From the NCBI RefSeq assembly GCF_002102355.1, contig NZ_LQPT01000051.1:52694-116693 (forward strand): DNA of 64,000 nucleotides, in the 5' to 3' direction. The notes under the pieces were generated by a model. The model saw only the letters and a program-made list of their open reading frames with translations. It was not told the DNA's origin and did not search any database. Shown here piece by piece: positions 54,504-64,000 of the stretch. Positions within the stretch are counted from its first letter, which is position 1. Every line of letters starts with the position of its first letter. Source of the stretch: Mycobacterium sherrisii (lineage in GTDB: Bacteria > Actinomycetota > Actinomycetes > Mycobacteriales > Mycobacteriaceae). The position numbers were made by a program, and so were the translations under genes.

Positions 54504-55178
54504 CTACCAGACGTAGGGCAGTAGCCGGTAGCGCACCCGCTGCATGTATTCGCGGTAGCCGGGCAGTTGCTCGGTCAGCAGCGTCTCTTCGTCGAGGATG
54601 CGGATGACGATCACCGCCTGGGCGGGGATCACGAACAGCAGCCCCCAGTAGGAGCCCAGCGCCAGCGGGATGCCGACCATCATGACGAAGTTGCCGACGT
54701 ACATCGGGTGCCGCACATGCTTATAGAGGCCGCTGGATACCAGCGTCTGGCCCGCTTCCACCGTGACCGTCGCTGCGGCGTAGGCGTTCTGGGCGATCAC
54801 CACCATCGCGATACCGAACCCGATCGCGACCAACCCGTCGCCGAGCAGCGAGACCCACCCCGGCACCCGCGACCAGCCCCTGCGTTGGTCGTAGGCGCTG
54901 AACACCAGCAAGGCGGTGAAGGCCGCGAACGCGCCGGTGATCAGGATCTTCTGCACTGTTCGCCCTTCCGCCCCGGGGCCGGCGTGCATCCGGCGCTCCA
55001 GCGCGGCCGGATTGATGCGATACAGGTAGATCGTCGGCGGGATCGTCGTCACGGCGGCGGTGGCGATGAAAACCCATGCCTGCCAATAGTCCAGCGTCCC
55101 GGCCGGCAGGAACAGCAGCAGCCCCAGGATGGCCAGGCCAAACACCGACGACGACGCGGCCCGGATAGCGGTGTTCAT
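54504..55178 (-). CDS. Isoprenylcysteine carboxyl methyltransferase-like membrane protein (Rv1216c-like)
   Basis: Integral membrane protein of 224 aa with five or six helices. The C-terminal third carries the ICMT/PEMT signature SSGLYKHVRHPMYVGNFVMMVG followed by DEETLLTEQLPGYREYMQRV, the S-adenosylmethionine and membrane active-site region of this family. Prenyl-cysteine substrates are not established in mycobacteria, so the acceptor is unknown. Its ATG overlaps the ABC permease stop by four bases, so it is the last gene of the tetR-ABC operon. H37Rv PE14 and Rv1215c, which I recall next to it, are not here. Confidence 0.85.
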   Translation of the reverse strand: MNTAIRAASSSVFGLAILGLLLFLPAGTLDYWQAWVFIATAAVTTIPPTIYLYRINPAALERRMHAGPGAEGRTVQKILITGAFAAFTALLVFSAYDQRRGWSRVPGWVSLLGDGLVAIGFGIAMVVIAQNAYAAATVTVEAGQTLVSSGLYKHVRHPMYVGNFVMMVGIPLALGSYWGLLFVIPAQAVIVIRILDEETLLTEQLPGYREYMQRVRYRLLPYVW

Positions 55179-56809
55179 GATCGCAGGTCCCGTCGCCGGA
55201 ATGCGATGGCGCCCATCGTGATCAGGGCGGCGTCGACGGCCGTGAGCCACAGCAGCGGCACGGCGGTGAAGCTCGCGCCGACGCGGGGCACGTGCGCGAA
55301 CGGATCGAGATCGAGGATCCATTGCGAAAAGCCCGCCAGCGAACCGATCAGGTACAGCGCGATGAACCCGATCAGCACACCCCACGCCACGGGCGCGAAG
55401 CGTGGCGCCAGTCCCCACAACGCGGCGGTGAGCGCCGCGCCCACCCAGACGGCCGGCAGCTGGACCGCGGCGGTGCCGACCACCACCGCCACCTTGGCTC
55501 CGACGGCACCGGCGGCCATGCCGTAAACCAGACCTCCCACCGCCCCGGCGATCAACATCGCCACCGCGGAGCCGAGCAGGGCGGCAACCAGATGGCTTGC
55601 GACCCAACGGATCCGAGAGACGGCGCCGGCCAGGGTGGTCTCGGCGCGCAGGCTGGACTCCTCTTGGTGCAGGCGCAGGGTCAGCGAGACGGCGAACGCG
55701 GCGGCCACCATGCCCATCATCGCGAACGCCACCGCCAGAAACGCTTCCTCCAGCGCGGCGGTGCCGCCCATCCGCGCGACGATGTCGCGGGCCATTCCGC
55801 TGCCGATCTCGTCGCCGATACCGTGCGCCACGCTGCCCATCACCAGGCCGTACAGGCACAACCCCACCGTCCACAGCAGCAGCGCGCCGCGGTCCAGGCG
55901 CCACGCCAGCCCGAACACGTTGCGCAACCCGGGGGCGGCGGTGGCCGGGCCGGTCCGCTCGGCGATGAGGCCGGCGCCGACGTCGCGGCCCGCGAGCAGT
56001 CGGTACGCCACCAGGGTCAGGACCGTCGCGGTGACCAGGTGCAGCAACAACACCCACCAGTGATCTCCCGCGTAGGGCCGCACCTGCAGTGACCATCCCA
56101 GCGGTGAGAGCCACGACAGCGTGCCAGAGCCGGCGTCGCCCATGGCGCGCAGCGTGAACGCGGCACCCAGCACGGTGAAGGCGGCGCCGCGGGCGAAGCG
56201 GGCGCTGGCCGACAGCTGCGCGGTCACCGCGGCCACTGCGGTGAACACCAGGCCCGAACAGGCCAGCGCCGCACCGAAGGCCAGCGATCCGCCGGCCGGC
56301 ACGTCGGTGCTCAGCAGACCGGCCGCGCCCAGCGCCCCGGTGGCCAGGCACGCGCCGAACGTCAGGATCAGCGCCGCGGTCAGGCTCGCGTAGCGACCGA
56401 CGCCGGTCGAGTCCACCAGCTCGGTCCGGCCGCTCTCCTCGTCGGCGCGGGTGTGCCGAATCACGGTCAAAATGACGGCCACCGCGATCAGCACGTGAAA
56501 CATGCCGGCCTTCCACACACCCACCGCGCCCAGGCTGTCGTTGTAGATCTGCCCGTACAGCGCGCGCTGGGCGGGGCTGGCCATGATCGATGCCGCGAAT
56601 CCGGCGCGGGCGGCCTGGGTGGGATAGACCTTCTCGATGCTGCCGACGTACACCGTCGCCAACGGCAGCGAAAGCAGCAGAATCCATAACGGCAGCGAGA
56701 CGCGGTCGCGGCGCAGATACAGCCGCAGCATGCCAGCAGTGCCTGAGAAGTTCGAAAACCCTTGTGGTGATTGGTATTTCGGGTGTTCAAGAGTGGTGGT
56801 GGTCATCAT
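55175..56809 (-). CDS. ABC exporter permease (Rv1217c-like)
   Basis: Large permease of 544 aa with about twelve helices in two related halves, typical of tetronasin-type (TnrB) exporters. In M. tuberculosis the Rv1217c-Rv1218c pair is reported as a multidrug efflux system. The N-terminal helix pair is followed by [14 protein letters not shown], a conserved cytoplasmic loop, repeated as [18 protein letters not shown] in the second half. The start at 56809 overlaps the ATPase stop (ATGA). The leading [14 protein letters not shown] segment is hydrophilic and cytoplasmic. Confidence 0.88.
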   Translation of the reverse strand: MMTTTTLEHPKYQSPQGFSNFSGTAGMLRLYLRRDRVSLPLWILLLSLPLATVYVGSIEKVYPTQAARAGFAASIMASPAQRALYGQIYNDSLGAVGVWKAGMFHVLIAVAVILTVIRHTRADEESGRTELVDSTGVGRYASLTAALILTFGACLATGALGAAGLLSTDVPAGGSLAFGAALACSGLVFTAVAAVTAQLSASARFARGAAFTVLGAAFTLRAMGDAGSGTLSWLSPLGWSLQVRPYAGDHWWVLLLHLVTATVLTLVAYRLLAGRDVGAGLIAERTGPATAAPGLRNVFGLAWRLDRGALLLWTVGLCLYGLVMGSVAHGIGDEIGSGMARDIVARMGGTAALEEAFLAVAFAMMGMVAAAFAVSLTLRLHQEESSLRAETTLAGAVSRIRWVASHLVAALLGSAVAMLIAGAVGGLVYGMAAGAVGAKVAVVVGTAAVQLPAVWVGAALTAALWGLAPRFAPVAWGVLIGFIALYLIGSLAGFSQWILDLDPFAHVPRVGASFTAVPLLWLTAVDAALITMGAIAFRRRDLRS

Positions 56810-57726
56810 GCCGAAACCTTATTGCCGCTGCGCCCGGTGTCGTAGTGACGCAAGAAGAGTTCTTCGAGTGTGGGGGGCTGGCTGACCAGGCTGCGCACCC
56901 CGGCATCGCCGAGCACCCGGATGAGTTCGCCCAGGCTCTCGCTGTCGACCTGCGCGCGCAGCGTGTTGCCGTCGAAGCTGATATCTTCGACACCCTTGAT
57001 TCGCGTGAGATCACCCGGGTCGCCGGTCATTTCGGCTATGATGAAAGTACGGCTGAGGTGTCGCATCGAGTCCAGCGTCCCGGATTCTATGGTCTTGCCG
57101 GCACGGATGATGGTCACCCGCTGGCACAACGCTTCGGTTTCGGCCAGGATGTGGCTGGACAACAGCACCGTCACGCCGCGGTCGCGCGCTTCGGCTACGC
57201 ATTGCTGAAACACGTTCTCCATCAACGGGTCCAACCCGCTGCTGGGCTCGTCCAGCAGCAGCAGGCGGGCGTTCGAGGAGAAGGCAGAAATCAGCGACAC
57301 CTTTTGCCGGTTGCCCTTGGAGTAGGTGCGGGCCTTCTTGGTCGGGTCCAGGTCGAAACGCTCGATGAGCTCCCGTCGGCGTGCGCCGTCGATGCCGCCG
57401 CGCATGCGGGCCAGCAGCTCGATGGTCTCGCCGCCGGTCAGCGACGGCCATAGCGTGACATCGCCTGGTACGTAAGCGATCTGACGGTGCAGCGCCACCG
57501 CGTCGGTCCACGGGTCGCCGCCCAGCAGCGCAACGGTGCCCCGGTCGGCGCGCACCAGGCCCAGTAGGATGCGGATGGTGGTGGACTTACCGGCACCGTT
57601 GGGGCCGAGGAAGCCGTGCACCTCACCTTGGCGCACGGTCAGGTCGAGGCCGTCCAGTGCGCGCACCGCCCCGAAGCTCTTGGTGAGGCCGCGGATCTCG
57701 ATGGGCGCGGCATTGTCAGCTCTCAT
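56806..57726 (-). CDS. ABC exporter ATP-binding protein (Rv1218c-like)
   Basis: ATPase of 306 aa. Walker [10 protein letters not shown] near residue 44, the signature [15 protein letters not shown] (in place of LSGGQ) near 140 and Walker [14 protein letters not shown] near 158, with SSHILAE for the switch His. The C-terminal 80 residues form the accessory domain of drug/polyketide exporters. ATG 57726 has AAGGAG seven bases upstream and overlaps the regulator gene by 11 bases; an in-frame ATG at 57744 is less likely. Together with the permease it forms the exporter controlled by the preceding TetR. Confidence 0.93.
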   Translation of the reverse strand: MRADNAAPIEIRGLTKSFGAVRALDGLDLTVRQGEVHGFLGPNGAGKSTTIRILLGLVRADRGTVALLGGDPWTDAVALHRQIAYVPGDVTLWPSLTGGETIELLARMRGGIDGARRRELIERFDLDPTKKARTYSKGNRQKVSLISAFSSNARLLLLDEPSSGLDPLMENVFQQCVAEARDRGVTVLLSSHILAETEALCQRVTIIRAGKTIESGTLDSMRHLSRTFIIAEMTGDPGDLTRIKGVEDISFDGNTLRAQVDSESLGELIRVLGDAGVRSLVSQPPTLEELFLRHYDTGRSGNKVSA

Positions 57727-58354
57727 GCGAATCTCCTTGAACATCGGCGGTCAGGAATGCCTCGTACATGGTGCGGTCCGTCATCAGGCCCTCGGTGTAG
57801 ATCTCGAGGGCGGGCAGCACCATCTCTTGGGCGTAGTCGCGCAGGACGGCACGCAGCTCCGTTGGCGTTGGGTGCATTTGGATGTAGAGCAGCAAGCTTC
57901 CACCACCGGTGATGCCCAAGTATTTTGCCCGGGCGTGCGGATCGCGGCTGGGCTTGATCGTCCCGGCGCGCACACCCTCTTCCAGATATTCGTAGACGTT
58001 GTCGATCATCCTGCGCCACAGCATGTTTGCCAGCTCGCCACCGGTCTGCATGCTGCGGACCAGGTACGCCATCAGCGGTGCGTAGTCCTCGATTTCGGCC
58101 ATCTGCGCGAACCAGGTGGCCGGGTCGTTGGAGCGCATCGCCTGCGCCTTGGCGCTGTAGATCTCTTCGGCGATGTAGTCCTCGCAGGCCTTGCGCAGGC
58201 CCGCTTTGGAGCCGAAGTGATGAATGACCAACGCCGCGCTGACGCCGGCCGCCTCGGCGATGGTCCGCAGGCCGACGCCGAAGCCGTGCTGGCCGAACTG
58301 CTCGATGGCCGCGTCGCGGATCCGGGCGGCGGTGGTCAGATCGGCTGAACGCAT
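57716..58354 (-). CDS. TetR-family repressor of the ABC exporter (Rv1219c-like)
   Basis: Regulator of 212 aa. HTH at about residues 27-50 ([28 protein letters not shown]) and a large C-terminal ligand pocket domain. Rv1219c is known to repress the Rv1217c-Rv1218c exporter, and the same gene order here supports that role. Two related inverted repeats cover its start codon and upstream region and are probable operators, giving autoregulation of the whole tetR-ABC-ICMT operon. The start ATG at 58354 lies inside the first repeat. Confidence 0.9.
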   Translation of the reverse strand: MRSADLTTAARIRDAAIEQFGQHGFGVGLRTIAEAAGVSAALVIHHFGSKAGLRKACEDYIAEEIYSAKAQAMRSNDPATWFAQMAEIEDYAPLMAYLVRSMQTGGELANMLWRRMIDNVYEYLEEGVRAGTIKPSRDPHARAKYLGITGGGSLLLYIQMHPTPTELRAVLRDYAQEMVLPALEIYTEGLMTDRTMYEAFLTADVQGDSHES

Positions 58355-58381
58355 GTTCAGGACACTAAACGTGCGTTCAGT
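58345..58381. promoter_or_regulatory. Tandem inverted repeats, probable operators of the exporter operon
   Basis: CTGAAC-GCAT-GTTCAG at 58345-58360 is a perfect palindrome over the tetR start codon. Three bases on, ACTAAACGTGCGTTCAGT at 58364-58381 repeats the half-site with one arm mismatch. Both share the half-site GTTCAG/CTGAAC, as expected for two repressor dimers. Confidence 0.6.
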
Positions 58382-58447
58382 CGTCGGTCAAGGGGAATCG
58401 CCGCAAAGAATCCGTAAAGAATGCGGGCGCGTCCCGCTGGCTGGCGG

Positions 58448-59116
58448 TTAGTCGCGGACGGCGGCCAGCACGCCTTCGCCCAGGGGGACCAGCGCGGGCG
58501 TCAACCGCTCGTCCTCGGCGATCAGGCGCGCGGCCTCGCGCACCGCGAGCACCTCGGCGTCGCGGGCCGTCGGGTCACCCGCACGCCCGCCGAGGGCGCA
58601 GCCGTGCACCACGATCACCCCGCCGGAGCGCAGCAGGCGTACGCCCTCGACGACGTAATCGGGCTGGTCGAGCGGGTCGGCGTCGATGAACACCAGGTCA
58701 TAGGACTCGTCGGCCAGACGGGTGAGCACCTCCTGGGCGCGGCCGCTGATCAACCGGGTGCGCGACGGGCCGATGCCGGCCTCGGAGAAGGCCTGCTTGG
58801 CCAGCCGCAGATATTCCGGCTCGAGGTCGATCGTGGTCAGCACGCCGTCGCCGCTCATCCCGGACAACAACCACAGGCCGCTGACCCCGGCGCCGGTGCC
58901 CACCTCGGCGACCGCCTTGCCGCCGGACAGCTTGGTCAGCATGCTCAGCAGCGCGCCGACCGCGGGCGTCACCGCCCCGGCGCCGATGTCGACGGAGCGT
59001 TCGCGGGCGGCGGCCAGGATCGCGTCCTCGGAGATCGAGCCCTCCGCATGCGCAAAGAGCAATTCGGCTCGACTGGGGGCCGTCTGGCCGGGAGTTTCTT
59101 CGTCGCTGCCGTCCAT
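58448..59116 (-). CDS. SAM-dependent O-methyltransferase (Rv1220c-like)
   Basis: Soluble class I methyltransferase of 222 aa in the caffeoyl-CoA/catechol O-methyltransferase group (family 3). SAM-binding [17 protein letters not shown] near residue 60, acidic loop [13 protein letters not shown] near 85 and metal-binding [12 protein letters not shown] near 133. ATG 59116 fits relatives ([10 protein letters not shown]); the frame continues to 59254 but TACGCT on the minus strand (59123-59128) lies six bases upstream as a leaderless -10. The acceptor is unknown. It is divergent from sigE. Confidence 0.9.
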   Translation of the reverse strand: MDGSDEETPGQTAPSRAELLFAHAEGSISEDAILAAARERSVDIGAGAVTPAVGALLSMLTKLSGGKAVAEVGTGAGVSGLWLLSGMSGDGVLTTIDLEPEYLRLAKQAFSEAGIGPSRTRLISGRAQEVLTRLADESYDLVFIDADPLDQPDYVVEGVRLLRSGGVIVVHGCALGGRAGDPTARDAEVLAVREAARLIAEDERLTPALVPLGEGVLAAVRD

Positions 59117-59122
59117 GCCCGC

Positions 59123-59128
59123 AGCGTA
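59123..59128 (-). promoter_or_regulatory. Candidate -10 element for the Rv1220c-like gene
   Basis: On the minus strand TACGCT (TANNNT) ends six bases before ATG 59116, with no ribosome binding site. Confidence 0.4.
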
Positions 59129-59244
59129 TGCCATGGCCGAGGCGTGCCCGACCCAGACGGTTCCCGACACGCCCGGCGCGCTGGACGCGGCGTAAGTCAC
59201 GTCCCGATGGGTATCCGCTGCTGACAGGACGTAACGAAAAGGTT

Positions 59245-59275
59245 TCTCAGTCAAACCTCAGATTGCTCCTATATC
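59245..59275 (+). promoter_or_regulatory. Candidate MprA box and -10 element upstream of sigE
   Basis: TCTCAGTC and CCTCAGAT (59245-59252 and 59256-59263) are eight-base direct repeats separated by three bases, the layout reported for MprA boxes; MprAB activates sigE in M. tuberculosis. TATATC at 59270-59275 follows as a possible -10 hexamer, about 30 bases before the sigE start. Confidence 0.5.
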
Positions 59276-59305
59276 GCGCATACGCCGGTAGGCGACGGTA
59301 TCGGT

Positions 59306-60073
59306 ATGGAACGTGGAGGGCGTTGGGTGGGGAATACAGACGGGCAGCCACGTGTTGCCGCAAACGACGAATTGTCGATGGCCGACTCGATGGCTGACAA
59401 CTCAATTTGTTCGGAGGATTCGATCAACACCACTTTGCTGAGCCCCAGCACCATGTCACATCCGCAGGAGTTCGCTGCTGACGAATGGGTGGAGCCCGTC
59501 GGCGGATTGCAGGGCACCGCGGTGTTCGACGCGACCGGCGACAAGACGACGATGCCGTCCTGGGACGAGTTGGTGCGCCAGCACGCCGACCGGGTGTACC
59601 GGCTGGCCTACCGACTCTCGGGCAACCAGCAGGACGCCGAGGATTTGACGCAGGAGACGTTTATCCGGGTGTTCCGGTCGGTCCAGAACTACCAGCCCGG
59701 CACCTTCGAGGGCTGGCTGCACCGCATCACCACCAACCTGTTCCTCGACATGGTGCGCCGCCGGGCCCGGATCCGGATGGAGGCGCTGCCGGAGGACTAC
59801 GACCGGGTGCCGGCCGACGAGCCGAATCCCGAGGAGATCTACCACGACGCCCGGCTCGGACCGGATCTGCAGGCCGCCCTGGACTCGCTGCCGCCGGAGT
59901 TCCGTGCCGCGGTGGTGCTGTGCGACATCGAGGGCCTGTCCTACGAGGAAATCGGTGCCACCCTGGGTGTCAAGCTGGGCACCGTGCGCAGCCGCATCCA
60001 CCGCGGCCGCCAAGCCCTGCGCGACTATCTGGCCGCGCACTCGGCGCCGGAGACTCACGCGAAATCGGCGTGA
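59306..60073 (+). CDS. sigE: ECF sigma factor SigE
   Basis: Envelope-stress sigma factor of up to 255 aa. Region 2 is at about 84-150 ([35 protein letters not shown]) and region 4 at about 195-240 ([41 protein letters not shown]). The first 60 residues vary between species; internal ATGs at 59378 and 59453 (MSHPQEF) match the shorter start sites known for SigE, so several isoforms are possible. rseA, htrA and tatB follow in the same direction. A probable MprA box lies upstream. Confidence 0.96.
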   Translation: MERGGRWVGNTDGQPRVAANDELSMADSMADNSICSEDSINTTLLSPSTMSHPQEFAADEWVEPVGGLQGTAVFDATGDKTTMPSWDELVRQHADRVYRLAYRLSGNQQDAEDLTQETFIRVFRSVQNYQPGTFEGWLHRITTNLFLDMVRRRARIRMEALPEDYDRVPADEPNPEEIYHDARLGPDLQAALDSLPPEFRAAVVLCDIEGLSYEEIGATLGVKLGTVRSRIHRGRQALRDYLAAHSAPETHAKSA

Positions 60074-60191
60074 GCCGGTTCTCGGTGCGCCTGTCGACCC
60101 CATGATCATGCGATTTCGCCGCACGCACGCAGGTGCGCAGCACCTTCTCGCGCTACATTCGAGGGGTACGTGGCAGCGAGAGGAGCTGGTG

Positions 60192-60590
60192 ATGGCCGAC
60201 CGGGGACATGTGTTCCGCCGTGCGTTCTCCTGGCTTCCCGCTCAGTTCGCCTCCCAGAGCGACGCGCCGGTGGGCGCTCCCCGGCAATTCGGCTCGACCG
60301 AACACCTTTCGATCGAGGCGATCGCGGCGTTTGTCGACGGCGAACTGCGCATGAGCGCACACCTGCGGGCCGCCCATCATCTCTCGCTGTGCCCGCAGTG
60401 CGCGGCCGAGGTCGAGGACCAAAGCCGGGCCCGCGCCGCGCTGCGCGAAGACTCCCACCCCATCCGCATCCCGAGCACGCTGCTGGGCATGCTCTCGCAG
60501 ATCCCGCACTACCCGCCCGACGACACGCCCTCGCAGACCCCTGAGCGTTTCTTCGACCGCGACGCGCGCGACCAGCGTAAGCGCCGATAG
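60192..60590 (+). CDS. rseA: Anti-sigma factor RseA
   Basis: Cytoplasmic zinc-associated anti-sigma factor (132 aa) that binds and inhibits SigE. The HxxxCxxC motif is complete: His63, Cys67 and Cys70 in HHLSLCPQC. The N-terminal VFRRAFSWLPAQFASQSDAP is shared with relatives. The C-terminal tail is shorter than in M. tuberculosis RseA and lacks its Gly-rich extension. ATG 60192 has GAGGAG eight bases upstream; GTG 60189 is adjacent. Redox release of zinc and PknB/ClpC-dependent degradation are the known control routes. Confidence 0.93.
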   Translation: MADRGHVFRRAFSWLPAQFASQSDAPVGAPRQFGSTEHLSIEAIAAFVDGELRMSAHLRAAHHLSLCPQCAAEVEDQSRARAALREDSHPIRIPSTLLGMLSQIPHYPPDDTPSQTPERFFDRDARDQRKRR

Positions 60591-60717
60591 CGGCCCGGCC
60601 ATCCCGGCTCGTGGCTGCAAGGCGACCGATCGGCAACCGTGGATACTAGGGTGGACACGAACAGCGCCGTGCCTGTTGCTGGCCCCGGAAACGGACCGTG
60701 CGCGCGGCCTGTCTTGA

Positions 60718-62274
<1,557 letters not shown>

Positions 62275-62667
62275 ATGTTCGGAAACCTCAGCTGGGAGCA
62301 CATCCTCGTCCTCGTGGTGGTCGGGCTGGTGATCCTGGGGCCCGAACGCCTGCCGGGCGCGATCCGATGGACGTCGACGTCGCTGCGGCAGGCCCGCGAC
62401 TACCTCAGCGGGGTGACCACCCAGCTACGCCAGGACCTCGGCCCCGAGTTCGACGACCTGCGCGGTCCGTTGAGCGAACTGCAGACGCTGCGGGGGATGA
62501 CGCCGCGCGCCGCGCTGACTAAGCACCTGTTCGACGGCGACGACTCGTTCCTCACCGGCAATTTCGAGCGGCCGGTCAACGGGACGGCGACGCCGCCGCC
62601 GCCGCAACAGCCGCAGCCGCCGGTGCAGCAGCACGGGCCGGCGCCGTTCGACACCGACGCGACTTGA
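62275..62667 (+). CDS. tatB: Twin-arginine translocase subunit TatB
   Basis: Sec-independent translocase component of 130 aa. One N-terminal membrane helix ([25 protein letters not shown], with the Gly-Pro hinge after the helix) is followed by an amphipathic helix (RQARDYLSG) and a Pro/Gln-rich tail with a [10 protein letters not shown] run. The short hinge and Glu-rich helix fit TatB rather than TatA. ATG 62275 is immediately after the htrA stop. The mrp gene, convergent, ends 22 bases away; H37Rv Rv1225c-Rv1228 are not between them. Confidence 0.93.
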   Translation: MFGNLSWEHILVLVVVGLVILGPERLPGAIRWTSTSLRQARDYLSGVTTQLRQDLGPEFDDLRGPLSELQTLRGMTPRAALTKHLFDGDDSFLTGNFERPVNGTATPPPPQQPQPPVQQHGPAPFDTDAT

Positions 62668-62689
62668 CGGCCCCCAAGCCTCGGCGGTA

Positions 62690-63847
62690 TCAGCGCCGAC
62701 TTGGGTCAAGCCCCAGCGACACCCCCGCCAGGCCACGCTTGCGCGCCGACAGCTTGTCGGCCACGTCGCGTAACTCCTTGCCCACCGCCGAATCCGGCGC
62801 GCTGAGCACGATCGGGACACCCGAATCGCCGGCCGCCACCAGGGCGGGGTCCAGCGGGATCTGACCGAGCAACGGCACGTCGGCGCCCACGGCGCGGGAC
62901 AGTCGCTCGGCGACCTGCGCGCCCCCACCCTCGCCGAACACGTGCAGGGTCGAGCCGTCCGGCAAGGTCAGCCCGGACATGTTCTCCACGACGCCGACGA
63001 CGCGCTGACGGGTTTGCAGCGCGATGCTGCCGGCTCGCTCGGCGACCTCGGCGGCGGCAAGCTGCGGCGTGGTGACGACCAGGATCTCCGCGTTGGGCAG
63101 CAACTGCGCCAGCGAGATGGCGATGTCGCCGGTGCCCGGGGGCAGATCGAGCAGCAGCACGTCCAGGTCGCCCCAGAAGACGTCGGCCAGGAACTGTTGC
63201 AGCGCCCGGTGCAGCATCGGCCCACGCCACACCACCGGCGTGTTGCCCTGGGTGAATTGCGCGATCGAGATGACCTTCACCTCGTGCGCGATCGGCGGCA
63301 GGATCATCGATTCGACCTGGGTGGGCCGGTCGGTGGTGCCCATCATGCGCGGGACGGAGTGGCCGTGGATGTCGGCGTCGAGCACGCCGACCGACAGGCC
63401 GCGGGCGGCCATCGCGGCGGCCAGGTTGACCGTGACGCTGGATTTGCCGACCCCGCCCTTACCCGAGGCGACGGCGTAGACCCGGGTCAGCGAGTTGGGT
63501 TGGGCGAACGGGATGACCGGCTCGGCGGCGTCCCCGCGCAGCTTCTTGCGCAGTTCGGTGCGCTGCTCGTCGCTCATCACGTCCAGGCTGACTCTCACCG
63601 CCGCGGTGCCCGGAACGTCGGCGACCGCTTGGCCGACGCGGTCGCTGATCTCGGTTTTCTTGGGGCAGCTGGCGGTGGTCAGGTAAATCCCGACGTGCAC
63701 GCTGCCGTCGGCATCGGTGTCGATGCTCTTGACCATGCCGAGGTCGGTGATCGGGCGCCGCAATTCGGGGTCGATCACTTTGCCCAGCGCGGTGCGGATG
63801 GCGGCGTTCAGATCGGCTTGCGAACCGGGGGGGTCATGGCGAGACAT
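62690..63847 (-). CDS. mrp: Mrp/NBP35-type Fe-S cluster carrier ATPase
   Basis: P-loop NTPase of 385 aa thought to carry or insert iron-sulfur clusters. An N-terminal MIP18-like (DUF59) domain at about 5-95 precedes the ATPase, whose deviant Walker A is ASGKGGVGKSS near 126. DVLLLDLPPGTGD near 230 and ENMSGL near 305 follow. The CXXC cluster ligands of eukaryotic NBP35 are not obvious. ATG 63847 is used; GTG 63850 adds one residue. TACACT eight bases upstream on the minus strand may be the promoter. Confidence 0.93.
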   Translation of the reverse strand: MSRHDPPGSQADLNAAIRTALGKVIDPELRRPITDLGMVKSIDTDADGSVHVGIYLTTASCPKKTEISDRVGQAVADVPGTAAVRVSLDVMSDEQRTELRKKLRGDAAEPVIPFAQPNSLTRVYAVASGKGGVGKSSVTVNLAAAMAARGLSVGVLDADIHGHSVPRMMGTTDRPTQVESMILPPIAHEVKVISIAQFTQGNTPVVWRGPMLHRALQQFLADVFWGDLDVLLLDLPPGTGDIAISLAQLLPNAEILVVTTPQLAAAEVAERAGSIALQTRQRVVGVVENMSGLTLPDGSTLHVFGEGGGAQVAERLSRAVGADVPLLGQIPLDPALVAAGDSGVPIVLSAPDSAVGKELRDVADKLSARKRGLAGVSLGLDPSRR

Positions 63848-63892
63848 CACCGCCGAGTGTAGGCGGCGCGGCGTGCGACCGGCTGGCAGGCG

Positions 63893-64000
63893 TCAGCGGG
63901 GTGCGGCGGCTGCCGGGGGACTACCCGCGGGAGCGGCGGGCTTGGGCGGGCCGGCCGCCGGATCCGGCGCGGCGGCTGGGTTCGCCGGCGCGGCCGGGAA
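63893..64000 (-). CDS. C-terminal tail of an Rv1230c-like protein, truncated by the window edge
   Basis: The last 35 codons of a minus-strand gene that continues beyond the window. The segment is almost entirely Pro, Ala and Gly (for example AAPDPAAGPPKPAAPAG), typical of the proline-rich tail of cell-wall proteins. Its position next to mrp corresponds to Rv1230c, a membrane protein with a lytic-transglycosylase-like domain. Only position and composition support this, because no diagnostic domain lies inside the window. Confidence 0.5.
   Translation of the reverse strand, partial: FPAAPANPAAAPDPAAGPPKPAAPAGSPPAAAAPR

Overview
The window is GC-rich actinobacterial chromosome. Gene content and order match the Mycobacterium region that in M. 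tuberculosis H37Rv runs from narG (Rv1161) to about Rv1230c. Recognisable blocks are narGHJI, typA-lpqW, mshB, fbiC, fdxC, the proline operon pruAB with its regulator pruC, dapD/dapE, LOG-fadD6, folP2-gpgS-tagA, glgC/glgM, an Rv1216c-Rv1220c-like efflux block, sigE-rseA-htrA-tatB and mrp. No rRNA, tRNA, insertion sequence, prophage or CRISPR array was found. Several loci that I recall from H37Rv are absent: the PE/PPE pairs, the pks3/pks4-papA3-mmpL10 cluster, fadH, esxKL with IS1081, and Rv1225c-Rv1228. This points to a non-tuberculous mycobacterium rather than the tuberculosis complex. The species was not determined.

Layout. 1-5.9 kb: end of narG, then narH, narJ and narI (respiratory nitrate reductase). 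6-15.2 kb: typA, lpqW, a TetR regulator, mshB, a 35-codon ORF coupled to a membrane protein, fbiC, and a TB8.4-like secreted protein. 15.7-20.9 kb: fdxC, a DapC-like aminotransferase, a KimA-like transporter carrying an extra C-terminal OB-fold, and a LipO-like esterase. 20.9-26.8 kb, minus strand: a probable sulfation operon in the order Cys-containing leader peptide, Stf0 sulfotransferase, cysD, cysNC, a 38-residue membrane peptide, a YeiH-family anion exporter and a Sap/Gap-family membrane protein. 26.9-31.2 kb: pruC divergent from pruAB, with a palindrome between them. 31.2-36.1 kb, minus strand: a steroid-type side-chain operon resembling the igr operon (CYP, MaoC, DUF35, MaoC, Ltp2-like aldolase). 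Both acyl-CoA dehydrogenase positions in it are reduced to short remnants. 36.3-41.8 kb: aldehyde dehydrogenase, alpha/beta hydrolase, fadD36, MFS transporter. 41.8-54.5 kb: lysine/DAP genes, a STAND-type ATPase, LOG, fadD6, folP2-gpgS, a DivIVA-like protein, tagA, a DUF3117 protein, glgM and glgC. 54.5-64 kb: ICMT-like protein, ABC exporter with its TetR, O-methyltransferase, the sigE envelope-stress block, mrp, and the tail of an Rv1230c-like protein.

How the parts work together. The 21-27 kb operon links PAPS synthesis (CysD, CysN, CysC) directly to a PAPS-using sulfotransferase (Stf0) and two putative membrane export proteins, under what looks like cysteine-sensing leader control. The 32-36 kb operon keeps the hydratase and retro-aldolase halves of a cholesterol-side-chain-type module but has lost its dehydrogenase. 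Many genes here (typA, mshB, pruC, fadD36, dapE, LOG, Rv1209-like, glgM, glgC, the Rv1220c-like gene) have a TANNNT or CANNAT hexamer 6-8 bases before the start codon, which is the usual arrangement for mycobacterial leaderless transcripts.
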